Assembly: GCA_003212315.1 (NCBI GenBank)
Contig: QCQB01000015.1
Span: forward strand, 1-43,664
Reading direction: 5' to 3'
Length of the DNA: 43,664 nucleotides
Origin: SAR116 cluster bacterium AG-447-C21
GTDB taxonomy: Bacteria; Pseudomonadota; Alphaproteobacteria; Thalassobaculales; Thalassobaculaceae
Both the position numbers and the translations under genes were made by a program. Of the stretch, positions 1-9,314 are shown in pieces. How positions within the stretch are numbered: the stretch's first letter is position 1; each line of letters opens with the position of its first letter. A model generated the notes under the pieces. It was not told where the DNA came from and made no database searches. It was given only the letters and a program-made list of their open reading frames with translations.

Positions 1-871
1 GCGGACCAGTACCACTCTCGGCGGGCACCATTATTGATCGCACCTGCAGCACCCTACTTCTATTAACATCTTTTATGAAGTCAGCGATGTAATCGTCAGC
101 AGGTTTCATAACGATATCCTGAGGCGATCCTTGTTGAATAATTTCACCATCGCGAAGAATAGTTATCCCATCTCCTATTCGTAGAGCCTCATCTAGATCG
201 TGAGTTATAAATACAATGGTTTTATTAAGTTCTGCCTGTAAATCTAATAGGATCCCCTGCATATCGGTGCGGATCAACGGATCGAGGGCTGAGAATGCTT
301 CATCCATTAACAAGATTTCAGCATCAGTAGTAAGGGCACGCGCAAGACCAACCCGCTGCTGCATTCCTCCTGAGAGTTGGGCTGGATAGTGATTTTCAAA
401 TCCACTTAAGCCAACCCTCTCTATCCAATGCTGACTGCGTTCTATAGCCTCTTTCTCCGGTATTTTTTGAATAGTGAGTCCATAAGCGGTATTTTGCATC
501 ACAGTTCTATGGGGAAATAAAGCAAATTTCTGGAAAACCATCGACGCCTTATTTCTACGGAAGGTTCTCAATTCTTCAACCGACATCCCTAATATATCGA
601 TATCATCGATGACAACTTGGCCTTCAGTAGGTTCAATTAATCTGTTTATATGTCTTATTAATGTAGATTTTCCAGAGCCAGAAAGCCCCATAATAACACT
701 GATACCTTTTTCCGGGATATCAATATTTATATCCCGCAGCCCCAAAACATGGGAATGTTTTTCAAGCAAGTCTTGTTTCGAAACTCCATTGCGAACCTGT
801 TCCATTGCACTTTTAGGATCAGCACCGAAAACTTTATAAAGATTTTTTACCTTAATTTTTGTATCAGTCAT
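1..871 (-). CDS. proV: Glycine betaine/proline ABC transporter ATP-binding protein, 3' end cut by window edge
   Basis: The reverse-strand frame runs open from the ATG at 871 to the window edge, giving about 290 residues. It reads as an ABC ATPase of the ProV/OpuAA type. The Walker A motif is GLSGSGKST, the signature is LSGGMQQRV, and Walker B with the D-loop is ILLMDEAFSALD followed by the H-loop THDLDEAL. Full ProV proteins are about 400 residues with C-terminal CBS domains; here the frame is cut just as that region starts. It would energise import of glycine betaine, proline betaine or choline from the cytoplasmic face of the inner membrane. The start overlaps the end of proW by 8 bases, which suggests translational coupling. 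The family assignment is firm; the exact substrate is inferred from the linked ProX. Confidence 0.93.
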   Translation of the reverse strand, partial: MTDTKIKVKNLYKVFGADPKSAMEQVRNGVSKQDLLEKHSHVLGLRDINIDIPEKGISVIMGLSGSGKSTLIRHINRLIEPTEGQVVIDDIDILGMSVEELRTFRRNKASMVFQKFALFPHRTVMQNTAYGLTIQKIPEKEAIERSQHWIERVGLSGFENHYPAQLSGGMQQRVGLARALTTDAEILLMDEAFSALDPLIRTDMQGILLDLQAELNKTIVFITHDLDEALRIGDGITILRDGEIIQQGSPQDIVMKPADDYIADFIKDVNRSRVLQVRSIMVPAESGTGP

Positions 872-1754
872 GCCCAGTACCTTCTCTATGAGCCTGCAAG
901 CGTCGACCATAAGCCTGCGAGACGCGGTCAAAAATGATCGCCAAAATTACAATTGCCAGACCATTTAACAGACCAAGAGCTAGATACTGATTGGAAACTG
1001 CTCTTAAAACTGGAAGTCCTAATCCTTTCACACCAATCATCGATGCTATGACTACCATCGCCAGAGACATCATGATTGTTTGATTTACTCCTGCAAAAAT
1101 ATTTGGCAACGCCAGCGGTATTTGAACTCCAAATAGCTTTTGCCGATAATCGGCTCCAAAGGCGTCAGCAGCTTCCAATACCTCCTTATCAACTAATCGG
1201 ATACCGAGGTTTGTTAGTCGTACAAGTGGCGGAATAGCGTAAATACATACAGCTATTAACCCGGGCACCTTACCGATACCCAGAAGCATTACGACCGGGA
1301 TCAAATATACAAAACTTGGGATCGTCTGCATTACGTCTAAAATAGGCGTAATGGCCGCCTGTACTCTATCTGAACGCGCCATCCAAATGCCAAAGGGAAT
1401 ACCAAAGCTAATGCAAAGGAGAGTCGCAACGGAAATGATGGCTAGTGTAGCCATCGTATCTTTCCACATTCCAAAATAACCAATTACTAAAAAGGCTATC
1501 ACTGTGCCCGCAACCAACTTCCAACTTCTTGACCCTATCCAGGCTAGGCCGGCGATACCAATGATTACAACAGGCCAGGGCGCATTTATTAATAGTTTTT
1601 CTAACCAAACTAAAAAATGCAAAAGCGGCTCAAAAAAATCTTCTATACCCTCGCCATAAGATCTTGAAAATTCTCTAAAGCTTGAGTCGATGCCCTTCTT
1701 TAGATCTCTCAAACCTTGGCGATCCATGGCTGGGAATGAGTCAAAAAAGTCCAT
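864..1754 (-). CDS. proW: Glycine betaine/proline ABC transporter permease
   Basis: This 296-residue protein has a soluble N-terminal lead and then several hydrophobic segments. The stretch around GIPFGIWMARSDR, the QTIPSFVYLIPVVMLLGIG region and the EAADAFGADYRQKL coupling helix (the EAA loop) are typical ProW/OpuAB permease features. It forms the membrane channel of the proXWV importer. The frame could be opened further upstream to a TTG at 1814, but that extension would translate the arm of a 14-bp hairpin. The ATG at 1754, preceded by a purine-rich GAAAGTAAG, is therefore the better start. The gene lies between proX and proV, and its stop overlaps the proV start. Confidence 0.92.
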   Translation of the reverse strand: MDFFDSFPAMDRQGLRDLKKGIDSSFREFSRSYGEGIEDFFEPLLHFLVWLEKLLINAPWPVVIIGIAGLAWIGSRSWKLVAGTVIAFLVIGYFGMWKDTMATLAIISVATLLCISFGIPFGIWMARSDRVQAAITPILDVMQTIPSFVYLIPVVMLLGIGKVPGLIAVCIYAIPPLVRLTNLGIRLVDKEVLEAADAFGADYRQKLFGVQIPLALPNIFAGVNQTIMMSLAMVVIASMIGVKGLGLPVLRAVSNQYLALGLLNGLAIVILAIIFDRVSQAYGRRLQAHREGTGHD

Positions 1755-1787
1755 CAACTTACTTTCGTTTAACAATGATTCAATAAG

Positions 1788-1823
1788 AAGAGCCTGTTGG
1801 ACAATAAAATCCAACAGGCTCTT
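1788..1823 (-). terminator. Strong stem-loop between proX and proW (attenuator or mRNA-stabilising hairpin)
   Basis: The arms at 1788-1801 and 1810-1823 are perfect 14-bp reverse complements around an 8-base loop. On the minus strand the structure begins 22 bases after the proX stop and is followed by a moderately U-rich CTTATT. Such hairpins between a binding-protein gene and its permease gene commonly let the binding protein be made in excess, by partial termination or by protecting the 3' end of the message. The structure is seen directly; its role is inferred. Confidence 0.8.
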
Positions 1824-1845
1824 TCAATTACACAATAAATACGTT

Positions 1846-2853
1846 TTAAAGTGCTTTCTTTATCTTCTTAGCAGCATCTGCAGAAACCCATTTGCTCCAA
1901 ATAGCTTCATGCTTTTTCAAGAATTCCACGGCCGCATCAGCGCCGCCAGCCTGTTGGTCCGCCATGAATACCAACATTGAATTCATAACAGGTCCTGGGA
2001 CAACACGCTTAGTAAGGTAGGTTACAGCTGCACCACCTTGCTTCTTAAAGCGATCAGTTATCACCGTATGAACTTCTGATTTTGTCCATGCGGAAGGTTT
2101 CGGGTTAGCGCACTCTTGCTCAGGTTTCACAATGCAACCATCCCAGTTCTCTTTACCTGCAAATGGAACACCAAAATCCAATGGCACCATATTATACTTG
2201 CCTATAAGCGCAGTTGGCGCCCAATAGTAACCGAACCAGTTTTCTCCTCTTTCAGCCGCTTTAGACATTGACCCGTCCAAGCCTGCCGCAGAACCGGGAT
2301 CAACTAAAACCCAACCCTTTTTCTCCATTTCGAACGCACGGAAAAGGTTATTATTAGCTAATTGACACCCCCATCCTGCTGGACAGCCTACAAAAGCACC
2401 CTTAGATTTATCCTCTGGATGTGGGAAGAGATCTGGTCTTTTAAGGATATCAAGAACCGTTTTTAACTCAGGATGCTTCTTCCTTGTATGTGGGGGTATC
2501 CACCACCCTTCACCCAATTCAGTGATAGGACCCTCCACAACAGAATGTAATCTGCCCTCTTTCATAGCTTTATTTAGAGGGTTACGCACAGCGTTAATCC
2601 AAAGTTCGGCAGCAACGTCTGGCTGACCTTTTTCATTCATGGATGTAAATGAAGGCATGGTGGCTCCAGCAACCAATTCAACATTACAACCATAACCCTC
2701 TTCTAGAATTACTTTATCAATGTTTGCCATCAATTCAGCTGAAGCCCAGTTCATTTCGGCCATTGATACATCACCGCACTTGGCAAAAGCTGATGTCGAA
2801 AGTCCGAGCAGTGCACTTGTTGCCACCGCTAAGCCTACAAATAGTTTTCTCAT
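1846..2853 (-). CDS. proX: Glycine betaine/proline ABC transporter substrate-binding protein
   Basis: The protein is 335 residues with a clear Sec signal peptide (basic MRK, then a hydrophobic run ending at SAFA before KCGD). The early AEMNWASAELMANID stretch and the later Trp and Tyr-rich segments (GEGWWIPPH, ENWFGYYWAP) fit the OpuAC/ProX family, where aromatic side chains cage a quaternary ammonium. It works in the periplasm and delivers betaine-like compounds to ProW. The ATG at 2853 has a good GGAAGTAGGA ribosome site. It is the first gene of the proX-proW-proV operon and is divergent from the PhyH dioxygenase gene. Choline, proline betaine or glycine betaine are all possible ligands. 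Confidence 0.93.
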   Translation of the reverse strand: MRKLFVGLAVATSALLGLSTSAFAKCGDVSMAEMNWASAELMANIDKVILEEGYGCNVELVAGATMPSFTSMNEKGQPDVAAELWINAVRNPLNKAMKEGRLHSVVEGPITELGEGWWIPPHTRKKHPELKTVLDILKRPDLFPHPEDKSKGAFVGCPAGWGCQLANNNLFRAFEMEKKGWVLVDPGSAAGLDGSMSKAAERGENWFGYYWAPTALIGKYNMVPLDFGVPFAGKENWDGCIVKPEQECANPKPSAWTKSEVHTVITDRFKKQGGAAVTYLTKRVVPGPVMNSMLVFMADQQAGGADAAVEFLKKHEAIWSKWVSADAAKKIKKAL

Positions 2854-3034
2854 TATTCCTACTTCCTCTATTTCGGATCAAAATTAATTTTTATGTTATC
2901 AACATGTACATAGATACTGGACCACCAGGTCATATTAGTCAAGAAACGTCATTTTTCTTAAAACCGACATTATTCTTGAGATATTATTATAAGCCTTTAT
3001 TGACTCAATTTGAAAAATGCTTCTTTTGACGATA

Positions 3035-3043
3035 TGGTATAAT
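3035..3043 (+). promoter_or_regulatory. Putative extended -10 promoter of the PhyH dioxygenase gene
   Basis: TGGTATAAT is a consensus -10 hexamer with the TGn extension, placed 37 bases before the ATG at 3081. I see no convincing -35 hexamer at the usual 17-base distance, which fits an extended -10 promoter. It is motif-based only. Confidence 0.45.
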
Positions 3044-3080
3044 CGTAAAAATGGAAGCTAAAGAAAGGCCTTGAGATATA

Positions 3081-4229
3081 ATGAGTATATCCGCATCAGA
3101 GCATAGCAAAAGCATGACTGCCTATTTGAAGGAAGGAATAACAATAGCTTCGCGCATTAATAATAAAGGGCCGTTACTGCTAGATGATAACGGAAAACTT
3201 CATCCTAAAATTCTTAAAGCTTATGAAAAATACGGCTTCTATATTTTCGAAAATGTTATAGACGATAGAGAGCTACAAGAATTGCGAGCAGATGCTCAAA
3301 ATATGATAGAAAGAGCCCCCGTCGAACCCGGCGCAACAGTTGATAAAAAAGGGAGGCCTGCACTGGGCAGAGAATACGCTCGCGAGCCATATACGTTCAT
3401 CAAACCCCTGTCTGACCCTTGGGGAGGAACAGAGCTATTAAACGGGCGTCATCCAAGCAAAATGAGTGAGCCAACACCAGAGGAAGACGCACCGGCTCAC
3501 GTTGTACACTTAATGTATGGCATGTGCGAAGCTATGCCCGCCGCACTAAGAGTATATGGCCATCCAAAATTATTAGCTGTAGCTGAATCAATAAATGGCG
3601 AGAATTTTGTCCCTTACAATGATGCAATATTTGTAAAACAACCGGGGCTTGGGGGATCCGTTTCCTGGCATCAGGATGGAGTGACTCATTGGGACTCGCC
3701 GAATTGGGATGAAGGAATACATGGGTTCAACTTTCAGGTGCAACTATACGAAACCACACCCGCAAATAGCCTCTGGATAATGCCAGGAAGTCATAAGCAC
3801 GGAAGAGCAGATATCAAAAAATTAATCGCCGAAAATAATGGCAGTGATCAGCTGCCGGGAGCGATGCCATTAGTGTGTACTCCAGGCAGTGTTACGCTCG
3901 TTAATCGTCAAATGCTCCACGGCTCTTTTGCAAACACATCTCCAGACATCCGAATTTCAATAACATTTGGGTTTCATCGAAGAGCGTCTGTTTTGGGACA
4001 AAAAGCTGCTCTCGGGATGAGAGGCTCTAACGCTGTTTATGATGAAAAGAGAATTTTCGAAAGATCCGCGGTAATTCAGGTTGCTATCGATGCCCGATGT
4101 AAACATTTTAAGGACGGGACTGCTTTCGAATACAAACCGTTTCAAGGCCTTGAGGATGAGTATCGTTTTACGGAAGATACTTTTAATCGCGTTATCAAAG
4201 ACTATAATACCAGAGATCTAGCTATATAG
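3081..4229 (+). CDS. Phytanoyl-CoA dioxygenase (PhyH) family protein
   Basis: This 382-residue protein is a non-haem Fe(II)/2-oxoglutarate oxygenase. The iron ligands are H197 and D199 in the WHQDG motif and H280 in LHGSF. R291 in the DIRIS segment is the likely 2-oxoglutarate anchor. The family hydroxylates diverse small molecules, including phytanoyl-CoA, ectoine and quaternary amines, so the substrate cannot be named from sequence. It is divergent from proXWV, which makes an imported osmolyte a reasonable but unproven candidate. It converges on the reductase at 4242 with only 12 bases between stops. ATG at 3081 follows GAAAGGCCTTGAGA. The length is somewhat above the usual 270-320 residues because of an N-terminal extension. 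Confidence 0.88.
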   Translation: MSISASEHSKSMTAYLKEGITIASRINNKGPLLLDDNGKLHPKILKAYEKYGFYIFENVIDDRELQELRADAQNMIERAPVEPGATVDKKGRPALGREYAREPYTFIKPLSDPWGGTELLNGRHPSKMSEPTPEEDAPAHVVHLMYGMCEAMPAALRVYGHPKLLAVAESINGENFVPYNDAIFVKQPGLGGSVSWHQDGVTHWDSPNWDEGIHGFNFQVQLYETTPANSLWIMPGSHKHGRADIKKLIAENNGSDQLPGAMPLVCTPGSVTLVNRQMLHGSFANTSPDIRISITFGFHRRASVLGQKAALGMRGSNAVYDEKRIFERSAVIQVAIDARCKHFKDGTAFEYKPFQGLEDEYRFTEDTFNRVIKDYNTRDLAI

Positions 4230-4241
4230 ATTAATGCTGGT

Positions 4242-5327
4242 TCACTCTGGAATAATTTTTTCCTTTTGCATCTGCCGCAAAAGTTCCAACATCGATTCCT
4301 CTGTATCTACGCAGTCATTGAAACCATGCTGCCGGATTTTTATGGTGCTCATATGATGGGGATTGGGCCGTTGTCCGTAGCCAAAAAGAAAATCAGCAAA
4401 TCTCCACGACGGGACCAAAGTCTCGAGGGAATAATTTTGTAACTCAAACTTTTTTGTTATTCGATTCCAGGTTTCCAAATTCTGCGGCATCAATCTGTCC
4501 AGGGACATGGGTTGTGGCGACGCGTAATCCATAGAGAATAATTCGGCTATTCTGGGCCATAAATGATGCCAAATGTATATATCGCCATTTGTTATATTAT
4601 ATATTTCGTTTTGAGCAATCTTACTTCTTCCAGCCCATTCCATAGCTTTAGCTATCAATCGGGCATCTGTTGCCTCCCCAATTCTCTCCGGACCACCAGG
4701 GAAACGAAGTGGAATTCCACTTTCTCGCGAAATTGCAGCAAAAGCGCCAATTGCGGCCATTATGTTCAAAGGACTTCCAATCGCCATCCCACATACAAGC
4801 TGAGGTCGAAAAATAGTCCAGTGCCAGTTTTTCCCTCGTTGATAGTCTTCTAACCAGTCCATTTGATCATAATAAAAATTTGGCCCCATTGACCTTGAGT
4901 CTGTTTCTCGGGCTGGCATTTTAAAAGGACCCAAATGTCCCCCATATGCTTTAGTCCCCTGCATAACGGATATGTGCTTGAGCTTAGAAGAGGTTTTATC
5001 CAGTACCTTAACAACGTTTTGCAACATCTCTAGATTAGTCGACGCATGATCCGCTTCTGACCAACCTTGAGTAAGGTTAGGCTTTTCATATACTGCAGAA
5101 TAAGAAATGTGTGTTATATCAGACAAACCTGCCAATTGAGCTTCGCAGGACTCTTTGTCACGAAGATCTAGGTTTATCCAATTGAGATCTTTGCCAAACT
5201 CTGGCTTACGCCGGGACACCCCAATAACTTCCCAATAGGGCCGTTGGGAAAAATATTGTATTACACTTCTACCAACGATCCCTCTAGCACCGATAACAAG
5301 CATTTTGCCTTTACTAGGCTCGTTCAT
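4242..5327 (-). CDS. PRISE-like NAD(P)H-dependent SDR reductase
   Basis: This 361-residue extended short-chain dehydrogenase carries an N-terminal Rossmann motif GARGIVG (residues 13-19). The GTKAYG segment (K126) and NFYYDQ segment (Y152/Y153) match the Lys and Tyr of progesterone-5-beta-reductase/iridoid-synthase-like (PRISE) enzymes instead of the classic YxxxK. PRISE enzymes reduce the C=C bond of activated enones, and bacterial members are mostly uncharacterised. ATG at 5327 has a GAAAGG site. It lies 70 bases downstream of the LLM oxidoreductase on the same strand, so the two may be co-transcribed and act on one substrate. The family call is good; the substrate is unknown. Confidence 0.8.
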   Translation of the reverse strand: MNEPSKGKMLVIGARGIVGRSVIQYFSQRPYWEVIGVSRRKPEFGKDLNWINLDLRDKESCEAQLAGLSDITHISYSAVYEKPNLTQGWSEADHASTNLEMLQNVVKVLDKTSSKLKHISVMQGTKAYGGHLGPFKMPARETDSRSMGPNFYYDQMDWLEDYQRGKNWHWTIFRPQLVCGMAIGSPLNIMAAIGAFAAISRESGIPLRFPGGPERIGEATDARLIAKAMEWAGRSKIAQNEIYNITNGDIYIWHHLWPRIAELFSMDYASPQPMSLDRLMPQNLETWNRITKKFELQNYSLETLVPSWRFADFLFGYGQRPNPHHMSTIKIRQHGFNDCVDTEESMLELLRQMQKEKIIPE

Positions 5328-5397
5328 AATAACCTTTCAAAAAAGCACCCGAATAAACAAATTGAAGACGTTATTTACCTCCGCTGATCAGAAAATA

Positions 5398-6519
5398 TTA
5401 TTCGGCTGCCCTTGCTGTTAGATCCGCTTCTGCGTGTTGAGAAAATTTTGGCATAATATCTTTAGCAAGGGTAGTCATGGATCGCCGACAAAACTCCTTG
5501 TCATCCCATTCGTGAGCCATTGCCGTCAAAACACCAAAATGACCTGTGAGGTCCCGCAACGCAACGAGTTTATCTAAAACTGTATTGGGGGAACCCCATG
5601 TGCACTGCTCCTTGGCAATGTCCTGCCATGTCATACTATCCGGATCGGGATGTCCCTCAGGCGCGACAAATTTGGTTAGCCCCCGCGTCCTGATTGATGA
5701 TAAGAAATATTGATACCAGTAACTCATTGGCCCATCGGGATTAAGAATGTAATCTAGCGCTTCCCCGTCTGTCGGAGCCACGACAATACTGCGCGACACA
5801 CGCCAAATTTCCGGGTCTGCTGCGCGTCCAGCCTTCTCGCAACCTTCTGCATAAGTCTCCCAATGGCTAGAGGTATAACGCGGATGCAAAAATGCCGCTC
5901 CGGAGATAGGTATCCAGCCGCGTTCACCTGCCATACGAGCACTTCCTGACTTTGGAGACATTATAGATATAGCAATGGGTGGGTGCGGTTGCTGGTAAGG
6001 CTTTACAAAATGTCCAACCCCAAAGTCAGATCGACCCATATCTTCAATTTTGACATTCCAATATTTACCCTCGCGTTTGTAGGGTGGTTCTCCTTCCCAG
6101 ATGGCGAGTATGTGTTCCATAGACTCTCGCACCATATCGCCCCTATCTGTATCGCCGCCAACCTCAAACAACTCAACATCTGATGAAAGACTTCCAGTTC
6201 CAATCCCCATCTGAAATCGTCCCTTCGACAAATGATCGAAGAGTGCCGACTGTCCAGCTACCTGGGCTGGATGATGATTAGGCAAACAAAAAACACCCGT
6301 GCCTAATTTTATATTTTTAGTCTCACCCAACAGTGTTGCCAAAAAAACAAGGGGGGCAGTAATTGGTTCAACAGTAGCCGCGGCATGTTCTCCCACCCAA
6401 ACTTCTTCGAAGCCCAGTTTATCTGCCAGTATTATAGCCTCTCTATCTTCATCTATGACTTGGGTCTGGTCTCTCTTTGGATCATGAACGGGTTGCATAA
6501 ACATTCCGAGTCGCATCAT
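5398..6519 (-). CDS. LLM-class flavin-dependent oxidoreductase (luciferase-like)
   Basis: The protein is 373 residues with the bacterial-luciferase-like TIM-barrel pattern: MRLGMFMQP at the first strand, FEEVWVGEH near residue 40, IKLGTGVFCLPNHHP and the GRFQMGIGTGS segment. Members are FMNH2 or F420-dependent monooxygenases that oxidise or cleave small organic molecules with O2. It starts with tandem ATGs (6519 and 6516) behind GGGAG. It is followed on the same strand by the PRISE-like reductase. The long insertion around residues 130-170 and the C-terminal region resemble alkane/limonene-type monooxygenase relatives more than true LuxAB. The substrate is unknown. Confidence 0.85.
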   Translation of the reverse strand: MMRLGMFMQPVHDPKRDQTQVIDEDREAIILADKLGFEEVWVGEHAAATVEPITAPLVFLATLLGETKNIKLGTGVFCLPNHHPAQVAGQSALFDHLSKGRFQMGIGTGSLSSDVELFEVGGDTDRGDMVRESMEHILAIWEGEPPYKREGKYWNVKIEDMGRSDFGVGHFVKPYQQPHPPIAISIMSPKSGSARMAGERGWIPISGAAFLHPRYTSSHWETYAEGCEKAGRAADPEIWRVSRSIVVAPTDGEALDYILNPDGPMSYWYQYFLSSIRTRGLTKFVAPEGHPDPDSMTWQDIAKEQCTWGSPNTVLDKLVALRDLTGHFGVLTAMAHEWDDKEFCRRSMTTLAKDIMPKFSQHAEADLTARAAE

Positions 6520-6702
6520 TTAACTCCCAGCTGATTTTTATCACGCAAAAACGTTAGCTTTTAATTTATATTAGCGCACTACTTTGACTATAAGTGAACT
6601 CCCTTTATGAGGCAAATTAGGATATGTAGTGAATACAAACAAGAAAACTTCCTGTGAAAGCCTTGGAGATTATCCCATATTCACGCATGTGCTTTTTTTT
6701 CG

Positions 6703-7980
6703 ATGGGAATTGTGATGCACAACATCGCTTTGAAAGTTTCTGATCGAACACCTTTTTTCTACGGATGGGTAGTCCTGTTCTGTGCGTGTTGCGCGGGCTT
6801 CGTTCGACAAGGCCCCGCCGTTGCAACACTTTCCATCTTTGTAACACCCATGACCGACGAATTTGAATGGTCAAGAACAGCAATATCAGGAGCAGTCTCG
6901 ATAGGTGGAGTTCTGGCAGCTATTATATCGCCGTTTTTAGGCCCATTTATCGATAAACATGGAGCTCGCGGCGTATTATGCTCCGCGATATTGATAACGG
7001 CTCTATGTACAGTTCTATTATCCCAATTAACATCACTACTAATGTTCTATTTTTTATTTTGTTTGGCCAGATTAAATTTTGCGGGTCCATTCGATCTAGG
7101 AATTTATACCGCTGTAAATAATTGGTTTGTAAAAAAACGCCCTCGAGCTATTTCAATTGTAACCCTGGCGCAGATGGCCGGGTTAACTGCGATGCCATTA
7201 ATAGGTTTTGTAGCGATGAACCAGGGTGGTTGGAGAATGGGCTGGTTAATAATAGGCATCACGATAATCGCTGTTGGTCTATTACCAAATTTACTACTAA
7301 TGTGCCGACGCCCAGAAGATATTGGTTTATATCCAGACGGTTCAGAGAAAAATTTTAAATTCGATGACACTGATCAGCCCAACTTAATGGAACCGAGCTT
7401 CACAAGACGGCAAGCCATTTCCAAACTTAGCTTTTGGCTTCTAGCTCTTTTCACATTTTTGGTGTTTCCAGTTCAGGCGGGGGTTAGCCTTCACCAAGCT
7501 CCCCATTTATTAGAACGGGGGTTGAGCCCAGGAACAGCGGCTTTGGTAGTGAGCTGTTTTTCATTCATCTCCGGTTTGTCCGCTTTGCTATATGGCTATA
7601 CCACCAGACGCATCGGGGTAAGATTTAATCTTTTCTTATCTGGATTAACTTTGGGCGTTGGAGCTTTTCTGATGTACCTCACACAAACTGCCAGCCTCGC
7701 CTACATAGCTGCTATTTTTTTTGGCATCGGCATCGGTGGCATTTTGTGTGTTCTCCCAATAGTCTGGGCGGATTATTTTGGGCGTGAAAGCTTTGGCTCA
7801 ATAAGAGGAATCGTTTTAACCATACAAATCTCATCCCAGGCACTCGGTCCCGTTCTTTCTGGGTTTTTGAGAGACTGGAGCAATAGTTACGATCTATCCT
7901 TGTTACTATTTGTGGGCATGTCAATTTTCGCCGCTGTAATTGGAATTATTGTCTTTCCCCCCAGCCTTCAAAAAAAATAA
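6703..7980 (+). CDS. MFS transporter, monocarboxylate-carrier-like
   Basis: This 425-residue protein has about twelve hydrophobic helices and the loop 2-3 MFS signature in the form GPFIDKHGARGVL. The opening FFYGWVVLFCACCAGFVRQGP followed by TDEFEWSRTAISGAVS is the hallmark of bacterial oxalate/formate and monocarboxylate-type carriers. A charged cytoplasmic loop lies near residue 210. It would move an organic anion across the inner membrane. ATG at 6703 has a weak ribosome site; an ATG at 6715 is a close alternative. The gene sits between two minus-strand enzyme groups, converging with the CoA-transferase at 8047, so it is probably transcribed alone. The transported compound is not readable from sequence. 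Confidence 0.87.
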   Translation: MGIVMHNIALKVSDRTPFFYGWVVLFCACCAGFVRQGPAVATLSIFVTPMTDEFEWSRTAISGAVSIGGVLAAIISPFLGPFIDKHGARGVLCSAILITALCTVLLSQLTSLLMFYFLFCLARLNFAGPFDLGIYTAVNNWFVKKRPRAISIVTLAQMAGLTAMPLIGFVAMNQGGWRMGWLIIGITIIAVGLLPNLLLMCRRPEDIGLYPDGSEKNFKFDDTDQPNLMEPSFTRRQAISKLSFWLLALFTFLVFPVQAGVSLHQAPHLLERGLSPGTAALVVSCFSFISGLSALLYGYTTRRIGVRFNLFLSGLTLGVGAFLMYLTQTASLAYIAAIFFGIGIGGILCVLPIVWADYFGRESFGSIRGIVLTIQISSQALGPVLSGFLRDWSNSYDLSLLLFVGMSIFAAVIGIIVFPPSLQKK

Positions 7981-8046
7981 AAACCGTCACGCTTCTAAAA
8001 CAGATAAATATACCTCATCACAAATTTCAATCTATGTCGAACAGAA

Positions 8047-9258
8047 CTAGATAATATTGCGATCACTCATTGATTTGATTTCGGCCTTACTAAAACCCAT
8101 TGCCTCAAGTACTTCATCATTGTGTTCGCCTAACTTTGGTGCTCGGCCTATTGAAACCGGGGTTTCAGAGAACTGCCAGGGAGAGCCCTGAACTTTTAAT
8201 GTCTCGTCTATTTCTGAATAATAACGCTCTGCTATATATCCATTCTCTACCACGTCCGGGTCTTTAGATGCTTCAAGCAGTGTATTGATAGGTGCAGAAA
8301 CAATATCTGCATCTCTTAGAATACTAACCCAACGGTCTCTGCTACCCGTCGCGAATAATTCTTTTAATGTACTGAGAATTAGTTGTTTTTTTTCATCCGA
8401 TACGAGGGCCAATCCAAGGTCACTCGCCCCTCTCTTTTTAAGTACACGGAGGAACCCCAATGCATCCATCGCCTTAGTCCAATGGCGATGGTCTACTTGA
8501 AATACTAAAGGCTTACCATCTTTATCATCAAAACTTGCTGCTATACCCGGTAATTCTCTAGTTCCATTTATTCGAGCACCTACTATTGGGTTTTCATCTC
8601 GCCACATCGTCGTTGTCATCGTCCATCCCATCAAGCGCACTATCCCACCAACAAGAGACGTTTCGACTTTTTGGCCGATCCCAGTATTTTTCGCGTGATA
8701 TAAAGCCGCTAAAAGTCCCCCGAATGTGAGCATTGCGCATGACTCGTCCGCAACAGAAACTACACCTGTTTTCATAGGCTCACCCGGCCCAGCGTATGCT
8801 TCGCTTATACCGCCCAATGCCTGTCCAACCGCATCGGTACCAGGCAAATCAGAATGTGGTCCACGTTGACCATAACCAGATACTGATACATATACCAATT
8901 TTGGGTTTATTTTTTTTAGTTCTTCGTAACCAAAACCATTTTTTTCCGCGGCCCCGGGGCGGAAATTTTGACCAAATATGTCTGCTGTTTCAATAAGTCT
9001 ATGGAGAATTTTCCGCCCCTCCTCTGACTTAAGGTCCAGAGTTACACTCTTAACACCCCTATTATTAGTTTCAAAAAAAGAACTTATCTCTCCACGAAGC
9101 TCGCCGGCCGTTCTGGAACCATCACCAACCCCAGGCACTTCAACTTTAATCACTTCTGCCCCGAGATCCGCCATCATCATATACGGCACCGTCCCAGCCT
9201 GTGCCGTGGAACATGTTACCGCTCTGACACCATTCAATGGGCCCACTCTTTCGGCCAT
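8047..9258 (-). CDS. CaiB/BaiF (family III) CoA-transferase
   Basis: The protein is 403 residues. It shows the family-III pattern: GVRAVTCSTAQAGTVP at the start, MMADLGAEVIKVE, the NNRGVKSVTLDLK stretch, FRPGAAEKNGFGYEEL, SGYGQRGP and a catalytic Asp at D171 in VADES. These enzymes move CoA between organic acids through an aspartyl-CoA anhydride. The frame extends to a TTG at 9276, but ATG at 9258 has a clear AAGGA site. It lies 56 bases downstream of the epoxide-hydrolase-like gene on the same strand. The acid pair is unknown, but the context of carrier, flavin oxidase and hydrolase suggests entry of a foreign or plant-derived acid into CoA-linked degradation. Confidence 0.9.
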   Translation of the reverse strand: MAERVGPLNGVRAVTCSTAQAGTVPYMMMADLGAEVIKVEVPGVGDGSRTAGELRGEISSFFETNNRGVKSVTLDLKSEEGRKILHRLIETADIFGQNFRPGAAEKNGFGYEELKKINPKLVYVSVSGYGQRGPHSDLPGTDAVGQALGGISEAYAGPGEPMKTGVVSVADESCAMLTFGGLLAALYHAKNTGIGQKVETSLVGGIVRLMGWTMTTTMWRDENPIVGARINGTRELPGIAASFDDKDGKPLVFQVDHRHWTKAMDALGFLRVLKKRGASDLGLALVSDEKKQLILSTLKELFATGSRDRWVSILRDADIVSAPINTLLEASKDPDVVENGYIAERYYSEIDETLKVQGSPWQFSETPVSIGRAPKLGEHNDEVLEAMGFSKAEIKSMSDRNII

Positions 9259-9314
9259 TTCTATTTCCTTCGTCAAAGACTATCCAAATACGATATTAAA
9301 AACCAACTTATAAA

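Noticed and set aside
1755..1814. N-terminal extension of ProW from a TTG
   Set aside because: It would translate the hairpin arm and adds residues with no permease character.
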